Shown here: positions 58,865-64,000 of the stretch, in pieces
How the letters are laid out: the number at the start of each line of letters is the position of its first letter
Numbering within the stretch: the first letter of the stretch is position 1
Assembly: GCA_964453155.1 (NCBI GenBank)
Contig: CAYVQU010000001.1
Coordinates: 15,948-79,947, forward strand
Direction: 5' to 3'
DNA length: 64,000 nt
Origin: CAYVQU01 sp964453155
Lineage (GTDB): Bacteria > Chloroflexota > Anaerolineae > Anaerolineales > UBA11858
The notes under the pieces: model-generated
Database searches by the model: none
Seen by the model: only the letters and a program-made list of their open reading frames with translations
Told to the model about the DNA's origin: nothing
Position numbers and translations under genes: made by a program

Positions 58865-59887
58865 ATGAATCTCAGCATTATTCGCACACTTTCTGAGTTC
58901 GAAAATATTTCTGGAAAATGGAACCAATTACTAGAGCAAAGTGCAAGTCATGTGCCATTTTTGCAGCACGAATATCTCAGTACTTGGTGGCAAACCCTGG
59001 GTGGGGGCGAATGGGTCCAGGGTGAATTATTCATCGTTATTGCCCAAGATGAAACAGGCGATTTAATCGGCGCAGCCCCGTTCTTTACCACCCACAATTT
59101 AGATGGAAAACGCGCCATCATGCTCTTGGGTAGTATCGAAATATCTGACTATTTGGATTTGTTGGCACCACCAGATACCTTAACTCAATTTTTGAACGCG
59201 TTATTACCCTTCCTGGCTGGACCCGAAGGGGGCGACTGGGAAATTCTAGATTTATACAACTTTTTAATCGACTCTCCCACCATCCCCATTTTGAAGGCTG
59301 CTGCCCAAACCCAAAGGTGGCAGTACACCCAAGAAATTATTCAACCTGCTCCATCGATAACCTTGCCTGACACCTGGGAAGACTACCTGCTGAGCATCAA
59401 GAAAAAACAACGCCACGAAATTCGTCGAAAAATCCGCCGGGCCGAGAATTATATTCTCCCGGTGCGCTGGTATATGGTTGAAGATGAAACGATGTTAGCA
59501 GCAGAAATTGAGGCCTTTTTGCAATTAATGGCCCACGATGCAGAAAAAGCCGCTTTTCTGACCGATGTGATGCGTACCCAAATGCAGGCTTCAGTTCAAA
59601 CGGCATTTAGAGAAGGCTGGCTCCAATTGGCATTTCTTGAAGTTGGCGGCGAAAAAGCGGCCGCCTACCTCAACTTTGACTATGCGAATCGAATCTGGGT
59701 TTACAACTCGGGCATCGATCCCAAGTTCAGAGAATTATCACCGGGCTGGGTTTTGGCGGGGTATTTAATTCAATGGGCAATTGAAAATGGTCGAGAGCTC
59801 TTTGATTTTATGCGGGGAGATGAAATCTACAAATATCGCCTGGGGGGAGTCGATCGTCACGTCCTTCGGGTTCAAATTACCCGCTAA
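58865..59887 (+). CDS. GNAT-type acyltransferase (CelD/BcsL-like)
   Basis: The start at 58865 has GGAG five bases upstream and gives 340 residues. The protein resembles the acetyltransferase family formerly named after cellulose biosynthesis (CelD/BcsL), with two GNAT-like halves. Segments include FLQHEYLSTWWQTLGGG near 38-54, KKKQRHEIRRKIRRAEN near 178-194 and GWVLAGYLIQWAIENGRELFDFMRGDE near 297-323. The family includes FemAB-like enzymes that move an amino-acid or acyl group onto cell-wall or surface sugars. Acceptor and donor are unknown. It is monocistronic, flanked by its own promoter and the terminator at 59886-59915. Confidence 0.82.
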   Translation: MNLSIIRTLSEFENISGKWNQLLEQSASHVPFLQHEYLSTWWQTLGGGEWVQGELFIVIAQDETGDLIGAAPFFTTHNLDGKRAIMLLGSIEISDYLDLLAPPDTLTQFLNALLPFLAGPEGGDWEILDLYNFLIDSPTIPILKAAAQTQRWQYTQEIIQPAPSITLPDTWEDYLLSIKKKQRHEIRRKIRRAENYILPVRWYMVEDETMLAAEIEAFLQLMAHDAEKAAFLTDVMRTQMQASVQTAFREGWLQLAFLEVGGEKAAAYLNFDYANRIWVYNSGIDPKFRELSPGWVLAGYLIQWAIENGRELFDFMRGDEIYKYRLGGVDRHVLRVQITR

Positions 59888-59915
59888 AAAAGAGCCAACC
59901 CTTGAAAGGTCAGCT
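59886..59915 (-). terminator. Terminator behind the GAF gene
   Basis: On the minus strand AGCTGACC pairs with GGTTGGCT using two wobbles, followed by six T residues. On the plus strand it has mismatches, so it is oriented to end the minus-strand GAF transcript after the large hairpin. Confidence 0.6.
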
Positions 59916-59922
59916 TTTCATT

Positions 59923-60060
59923 TATAACCTGAGTTCGGGATAAGAAATCGGACGCAGATTTTCAGGATAAACGCAGATAAATCAAGAAAAATCTGTGTTT
60001 ATCTGCGAAATCTGCGTCCAAATTGGTTTTATACCTGTTATCCCGAATTCAGGTTTTATA
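59923..60060. repeat. 138-base three-tier inverted repeat
   Basis: Outer arms: TATAACCTGAGTTCGGGATA region (from 59923) with its complement ending at 60060, one mismatch. Middle arms: GGACGCAGATTT (59950-59961) with AAATCTGCGTCC (60008-60019). Inner arms: GATAAACGCAGAT (59966-59978) with ATCTGTGTTTATC (59991-60003), one wobble. The GCAGAT word recurs in the tiers. The stop codon of the GAF gene (60056-60058) lies in the right outer arm. Confidence 0.85.
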
Positions 60061-61141
60061 GCATTTCAGATCGATATTTTATGCACGGGGTCCATGACCC
60101 CAGGGGACGCTTGCAACCGCGGCAGGTCGCTAAACCTTGTCGCTGGAGACAATAGCTATCCACCACGTATTCGAAAATCCGAGCATTCCGAATCGCAAAC
60201 GCGATTTCTTCAGCGATCGAGAGCAATAAAAACAACTCATCTTCCGTAAAAGCTTCCCCATCGAATTTGTTGATCACTTCCAGCACACCAACCGATTCCT
60301 CACCGGCCGTCAAGGGTAAAGCAATCATATTGCGGGTTTGGAAACCAGTTTTGGAATCGATATTTCCAAAGAAACGGGGATCAGCCGCAACATCGTTGAT
60401 CATTTCTGGAGCCTGGGTTTGATACACAGAGCCAGCGATTCCTTTATCGGTTGGAAAGGTGACGGCATCCAACAAGGGTTTAGCCGGGCCTTCGACCTGA
60501 TAGAATAAAAAGTTCGCTTTTTCATCATCCAGCAACAAGACCGACGCAGTTTCGGCAGATACTGCTTCCATACTGCAATACAAAACGGCCTCTAAAATAT
60601 CGTGTAACCCTAACGGCTGCGACAACATTGAACTTACAGTTAAGTACGTATTCAGATGAGCCAACTGACGTTCTGATTGCTGTCTCTCGATCAATCGATC
60701 AACCATTCCGCCAAAAAGGTGAAAAAAGCGCTTCCAAATTTGTTTACGAGCCGCCGTGAATTTCTGCTGCGAGGTCAACCCCACCATCCCAAAACAAGTT
60801 TGGGGACCTCGCAGGGGATACAGATGGATCGAATCGCCCCCATTCCATGCTGCTGTCGTCAAGATAGGGGTATCACTCTGATATTCAGATATACTAACAA
60901 ATTGCTGTTTACAAAATTGCTCTAAATCCTGCTTTAGGTTGGCTGGAATTTTGAATGGATACACCTGGGCTGAAAGTAAACGGGGATCGTCTACATATAA
61001 AAATCCGGATTGCGATTGGGTGATACCGGTCATCTCTGGAAAAGCCTGATCGGCTAACTCCGCCAAATGTTGAGCAAAAATGGCCTTTTCAGCCAGATTA
61101 ATAAGTTGAACCGAATTTCCTGGTGTATTTTGATCGTCCAC
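60056..61141 (-). CDS. GAF-domain protein with C-terminal Cys cluster
   Basis: The GTG at 61141 is chosen because GGAGGG lies seven bases upstream; a TTG at 61156 lies within that site. The 361-residue protein has an unrecognised N-terminal half (about 1-165) and a GAF domain (about 180-325, ETASVLLLDDEKANFLFY through ALPLTAGEESVGVLEVINK). The C-terminal 30 residues have CLQRQ, CRGC and PC, a possible metal site. GAF domains bind cyclic nucleotides, haem or other small ligands. No output domain is seen. The stop codon lies inside the large inverted repeat, so the tail may have been reshaped by it. Confidence 0.8.
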   Translation of the reverse strand: MDDQNTPGNSVQLINLAEKAIFAQHLAELADQAFPEMTGITQSQSGFLYVDDPRLLSAQVYPFKIPANLKQDLEQFCKQQFVSISEYQSDTPILTTAAWNGGDSIHLYPLRGPQTCFGMVGLTSQQKFTAARKQIWKRFFHLFGGMVDRLIERQQSERQLAHLNTYLTVSSMLSQPLGLHDILEAVLYCSMEAVSAETASVLLLDDEKANFLFYQVEGPAKPLLDAVTFPTDKGIAGSVYQTQAPEMINDVAADPRFFGNIDSKTGFQTRNMIALPLTAGEESVGVLEVINKFDGEAFTEDELFLLLSIAEEIAFAIRNARIFEYVVDSYCLQRQGLATCRGCKRPLGSWTPCIKYRSEML

Positions 61142-61260
61142 GGCAGTACCCTCCAAAAGAATATTTCTTCAAATTCAATGAAACGCCAACGTTATTTCTT
61201 ATAGCATAGCAAAAAAATAACACCCGAACAAGATGAGTGATCTCTCCGAGAAAACCTGTT

Positions 61261-61572
61261 TTATTTTTCAACTTGGTTAGGAAACAATAAATCAAACTGA
61301 TGACCTTCACCTTTCTGAGCGCCCAACTCCTGGCCCAGGTAGGCGTCCTTAAATTTTAAAAAATGGGGCGTCTTCAAATGAAATTCTCGAGCAGCTTGAT
61401 CCTGGTAAATCTCTAATAAGCTGAAGTGAGTAGGATCTTCTTTATCCTGATAAACATCAAACCGTAAAATACCGGGCTCTTTTAAAGTCTCTTCGGCGTT
61501 TTCCAGAATAGCAGCCCGATACGCCTCAACACAGTCTGGTTTAATAAAGTGGTGGAACTGAAAAATTAGCAT
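61261..61572 (-). CDS. Antibiotic biosynthesis monooxygenase-fold protein
   Basis: This 103-residue protein starts with MLIFQFHHFIKPDCVEAY and has AGGAG at good spacing. It matches the small ferredoxin-like dimeric ABM family (YgiN-like), with the segments EPGILRFDVYQDKEDPTHFSLLEIYQDQAA and TPHFLKFKD. Relatives are quinol monooxygenases or enzymes with no known reaction. It is divergent from mobA, with 36 bases between the two starts, so the promoters overlap. Confidence 0.9.
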   Translation of the reverse strand: MLIFQFHHFIKPDCVEAYRAAILENAEETLKEPGILRFDVYQDKEDPTHFSLLEIYQDQAAREFHLKTPHFLKFKDAYLGQELGAQKGEGHQFDLLFPNQVEK

Positions 61573-61595
61573 GCCAGTCTCCTTTCAATATCCAT

Positions 61596-61601
61596 TATAA
61601 T
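61596..61601 (+). promoter_or_regulatory. -10 box seven bases before the mobA ATG (leaderless)
   Basis: TATAAT is followed by seven bases and the ATG, with no ribosome site. The -35 region would lie inside the divergent ABM gene start region and is unclear. Confidence 0.5.
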
Positions 61602-61608
61602 TCGTTTT

Positions 61609-62214
61609 ATGTTAACAATTGCGATCCAAGCTGGAGGACAATCCAGTCGGATGGGGCAAGATAAAGCCCTCCTCCCTTTTCAAGGCCAACCCTTAATTCA
61701 ACGCGTCATCGACCGAGTTTCACAATTATCGGCTGACATTCTGATCACAACCAATCAGCCTGAAGGTTATCGATTTTTAGGTTTTCCCCTCCAACCAGAT
61801 GTAATGCCTGGTACTGGCGCGCTAGGAGGGCTTTTCACAGCCCTATCAGCGGCCGCCAATCCCTTTGTTGCGGTTGTTGCCTGCGATATGCCGTTCGCAA
61901 ACGCCCAGATATTAGCTGCTAGCCTAGAAATTATTACTTCATCTGATTTTGATGCGGTCATTCCTCGTACAGATTTTGGGCTAGAACCCATCCACGCAGT
62001 TTATCGGCGGGAGACATGTTTGCCTGCCATTGAAAAGGCATTACAACTTAATCGCCGCCGGGTCATCGCCTGGCACCAAGATGCAAATATTCGGATTTTG
62101 GCCCCGAATGAGTACCACCACTTGGATCCCCTCTGTATTTCATTTTGGAACGTAAACTCTCCCGAAGAATTCCAACGAGCAGAACAAAAAGCGATGGAAC
62201 TGGAAGCCACCTAA
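61609..62214 (+). CDS. mobA: Molybdenum cofactor guanylyltransferase
   Basis: This 201-residue protein has the MobA N-terminal loop AIQAGGQSSRMGQDKALLPF (4-23) with the Gly-rich turn and Lys. Further landmarks are VVACDMPFAN with the metal Asp near 90 and a C-terminal end VNSPEEFQRAEQ. It joins GMP to molybdopterin to make the guanine dinucleotide cofactor used by some molybdoenzymes. No other moco gene is in the window. It appears leaderless. It ends four bases before a membrane-protein remnant on the other strand. Confidence 0.92.
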   Translation: MLTIAIQAGGQSSRMGQDKALLPFQGQPLIQRVIDRVSQLSADILITTNQPEGYRFLGFPLQPDVMPGTGALGGLFTALSAAANPFVAVVACDMPFANAQILAASLEIITSSDFDAVIPRTDFGLEPIHAVYRRETCLPAIEKALQLNRRRVIAWHQDANIRILAPNEYHHLDPLCISFWNVNSPEEFQRAEQKAMELEAT

Positions 62215-62218
62215 ATTT

Positions 62219-62491
62219 TTACGAGAAACCTTGCCAAAGTTTAATCAAAAAGGTGCCTAAAGCCTGGAATAAAACCAAGACCGTCAACTCGTTCCAGCGA
62301 GTATCCCGATCTGAAAATCGTCGTTCGAGGTCTAGACCAGCTAAAACTGCAAAAAACGGGGGCACAAATAACCACAATCGGACCGTCTCACTGGCGGTTT
62401 TGGAAAAAAAGCCAGAAAGATCATAAAAAGAAAGATAATAATATCGATTTTTTTGGGATAAAATTTTGCTGAATAATCCACCTTTCCGATC
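62219..62491 (-). pseudogene. Remnant of a polytopic membrane protein (C-terminal fragment)
   Basis: An open minus-strand frame of 91 codons encodes a membrane-protein-like tail: SETVRLWLFVPPFFAVLAG, then DLERRFSDRDTRWNELT, then VLVLFQALGTFLIKLW, ending at a TAA. The residues ETxRLWLF followed by a hydrophobic helix recall the last part of GT39-like glycosyltransferase membrane proteins. There is no ATG or GTG ahead of this part of the frame; TTG and GTG occur only inside it. An ATG in the other frame before an eight-T tract would join with a one-base shift. It is most likely a decayed 3' fragment, squeezed between mobA and the next gene. Confidence 0.55.
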
Positions 62492-62504
62492 TTAAGGAGC
62501 CCCA

Positions 62505-63767
62505 ATGACCTTCGACATCTCCCAAATTCGATCTCAATTTCAAGCTCTCAAAAGGGATGCAATTTTCTTTGACAACCCCGCAGGTACGCAAGTTGCTCAA
62601 CAAGTTATAGACCGTATGAACCAATACATGATCAATATGAACGCCAACGTTCATGGCGTTTTTGCTACCAGCCAGGAATCGGATCGCATAATCGATGAAA
62701 CGCGGTCTGCAGCCGCCGATTTTCTGGGCGCGACTCGACCGGAGGAAATTGTTTTCGGCCCCAACATGACCTCATTGACGTTCAATTTGAGTCGCTCTCT
62801 CGCTTTGTGGTTGAACCCTGGGGATGAAATCGTCGTGACCCGCCTTGATCACGATGCAAATATTACCCCCTGGACTCTCATCGCGGCTGAGCGGGATTGT
62901 ATTGTTCGCTGGGTCGATTTTGATGTAGAAACCGGCACCCTCAATATGGATAGTCTGGCAGCCGCCCTCGAGAAAATACCGAAGTTAGTCGCAGTCGGAT
63001 ATGCCTCCAACGCTTTAGGCACCATCAATCCAATTAAGGAAATTACGCAATTGGCCCATGATGTTGGGGCCCTCGTATTCATTGATGCTGTTCAATATGC
63101 CCCCCATGCCCCCATCGATATCCAAGAAATTGGTTGTGATTTTCTCGCGGCTTCAGCTTACAAGTTTTTCTCAACCCATGCAGGTTTACTTTATGGTCGG
63201 TATGAATTATTGGAGGAACTCCAGGCCTATAAGGTTCGCCCCGCCTATGACATGCCACCAGACAAATTTGAGACCGGCACCAAAAATCACGAATGTATCG
63301 CCGGAATTCTCGGCGGATTTGAGTATCTTGAATGGTTGGGCGAAACGTTTGGACAACATTATCATGAAAAATATGCCGACAATGCTTCTGGCCGACGTTT
63401 GAAATTATTGAAAGCTATGGCCGCAATTCGGTCCTACGAATATGAAATTAGTCAGGAAATGCTCAAAGTTTTGAAGAATATCCCCAAAATTCGTGTTTTT
63501 GGCCTGGCCGATGAGCGGCGTATTGAGGAACGCGTGCCTACTTTTGCGATCAACGTTGAAGGACTCCCTCCCCACAAAGTAGCACAACAACTTGCGGAGA
63601 ACAATATTTATGTCTGGGATGGGAACTACTATGCGCTGGCCGTTACTGAAAGACTTGGCGTCGAAAATACTGGCGGCATGGTTCGCATCGGGCCAGTTCA
63701 CTATAACACGGTTGCAGAAGTTGAGCGTTTTGGAGAAGTAATGGAAAGAATAATTAAAAGCAATTAG
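62505..63767 (+). CDS. Cysteine-desulfurase-like PLP enzyme (aminotransferase class V)
   Basis: This 420-residue protein has AAGGAG ahead of its ATG. It is a fold-type I PLP enzyme of the class V family: FFDNPAGTQVAQQVIDRMN near 24-42, HDANITPWTLIA near 118-129, FIDAVQYAPHAPID near 195-208 with Asp, and SAYKFFSTHAGLLYG near 221-235 holding the PLP Lys. Cysteine desulfurases carry a catalytic Cys; no clear active Cys loop is seen, so a selenocysteine lyase-like, epimerase-like or other role is possible. The 'cysteine desulfurase-like' name is safe; the substrate is not known. It is separate from mobA. Confidence 0.88.
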   Translation: MTFDISQIRSQFQALKRDAIFFDNPAGTQVAQQVIDRMNQYMINMNANVHGVFATSQESDRIIDETRSAAADFLGATRPEEIVFGPNMTSLTFNLSRSLALWLNPGDEIVVTRLDHDANITPWTLIAAERDCIVRWVDFDVETGTLNMDSLAAALEKIPKLVAVGYASNALGTINPIKEITQLAHDVGALVFIDAVQYAPHAPIDIQEIGCDFLAASAYKFFSTHAGLLYGRYELLEELQAYKVRPAYDMPPDKFETGTKNHECIAGILGGFEYLEWLGETFGQHYHEKYADNASGRRLKLLKAMAAIRSYEYEISQEMLKVLKNIPKIRVFGLADERRIEERVPTFAINVEGLPPHKVAQQLAENNIYVWDGNYYALAVTERLGVENTGGMVRIGPVHYNTVAEVERFGEVMERIIKSN

Positions 63768-63849
63768 GTAGACTTCAGAACGCGTTATAAAATCGTATGC
63801 TTTACTAGTAACTGTTCAAACTTGGCCCCCATTTAGCGTTTAAATGACA

Positions 63850-63880
63850 AATGCCAGAGTGAGGGGGGCACCCTGACATT
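63850..63880. repeat. Hairpin near the right edge
   Basis: AATGCCAGAGTG pairs with CACCCTGACATT. On the plus strand there are two mismatches; on the minus strand both become G-U pairs, so the RNA is fully paired when read leftward. It may end a minus-strand gene lying beyond the edge. Nothing else is seen in 63768-64000. Confidence 0.5.
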
Positions 63881-64000
63881 CGTCTCCTTAATAATACTGA
63901 AAAATGCGTTAAATTGCAAGGGATTAAACTTAAAAATTCATGAATTTGGTGTCATCTCAAAAAGTAGCGGTAGAACAGAAAATTAACGAAAAACATAGGC

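Noticed and set aside
62421..62654. 77-codon minus-strand frame opposite the PLP enzyme start
   Set aside because: It overlaps the start of a real gene on the other strand and lacks a ribosome site; the membrane-protein remnant uses a different frame.
1..64000. CRISPR arrays, prophage or insertion sequences
   Set aside because: No regularly spaced direct repeats with unique spacers, no transposase, integrase or phage structural proteins were seen on either strand.

Overview
The window looks like a chromosomal segment of a Gram-positive-like or monoderm bacterium of the phylum Chloroflexota, most likely class Anaerolineae. This is inferred from several signs: Pro/Thr-rich linkers after lipoprotein anchors and membrane helices; a Val/Glu-rich repeat behind the lipobox of a peptide-type binding protein; a secreted protease ending in YFPLIFR; FHA/PP2C signalling genes; and many large ABC uptake systems. 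No phage, insertion sequence or CRISPR array was seen. Two tRNA genes (Arg-GCG and Gln-UUG) are present.

Layout. 1-4814: the two halves of a heterodimeric ABC exporter with an rRNA methyltransferase gene between them. 4884-7438: a small unknown gene and two DegV paralogues on either side of tRNA-Arg. 7657-11597 (+): MurJ flippase, an HD hydrolase, a small unknown protein and a secreted subtilisin. 11660-17822 (-): a nucleoside-type BMP ABC transporter (receptor, two permeases, double ATPase) and an orphan BMP-like lipoprotein. 17909-19603 (+): a HAD-like phosphatase and a DUF389-like membrane protein. 19658-22814 (-): GlmU, a CBS/CorC membrane protein and cytidine deaminase. 23008-24247: tRNA-Gln and a response regulator.

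24357-44525 (-) is the most unusual part. It has three oligopeptide-type solute-binding lipoproteins, a DppB/DppC permease pair, OppD/OppF ATPases, and one 1059-residue protein in which TPR repeats, a DppB-type and a DppC-type permease are joined. One binding protein appears circularly permuted. Both DppC units carry the same large extracytoplasmic insertion. A MoxR ATPase and a DUF58-transglutaminase fusion lie inside this block. 44643-49572 (-): an ECF sigma factor with a small overlapping partner, RsgA, a MecA-like penicillin-binding lipoprotein, and Maf. 49890-52063 (+): xpt and guaA for guanine nucleotide supply. 52259-58739: a membrane protein followed by a phospho-signalling set (VWA-like/FHA protein, PP2C phosphatase, pseudo-phosphatase with a beta-propeller-like domain). 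58865-63767: an acyltransferase, a GAF protein, a monooxygenase-fold protein, MobA, a decayed membrane-protein remnant, and a cysteine-desulfurase-like enzyme.

How the genes fit together. Nucleoside uptake, cytidine deaminase, Xpt and GuaA suggest nucleobase and nucleoside salvage. MurJ, GlmU, the PBP and the transglutaminase fusion concern the cell envelope. The oligopeptide-type ABC block probably imports peptides or oligosaccharides, but the substrate cannot be read from sequence. Intergenic spaces contain many strong hairpins, some inside operons directly behind binding-protein genes, and several plus-strand genes appear to be leaderless.
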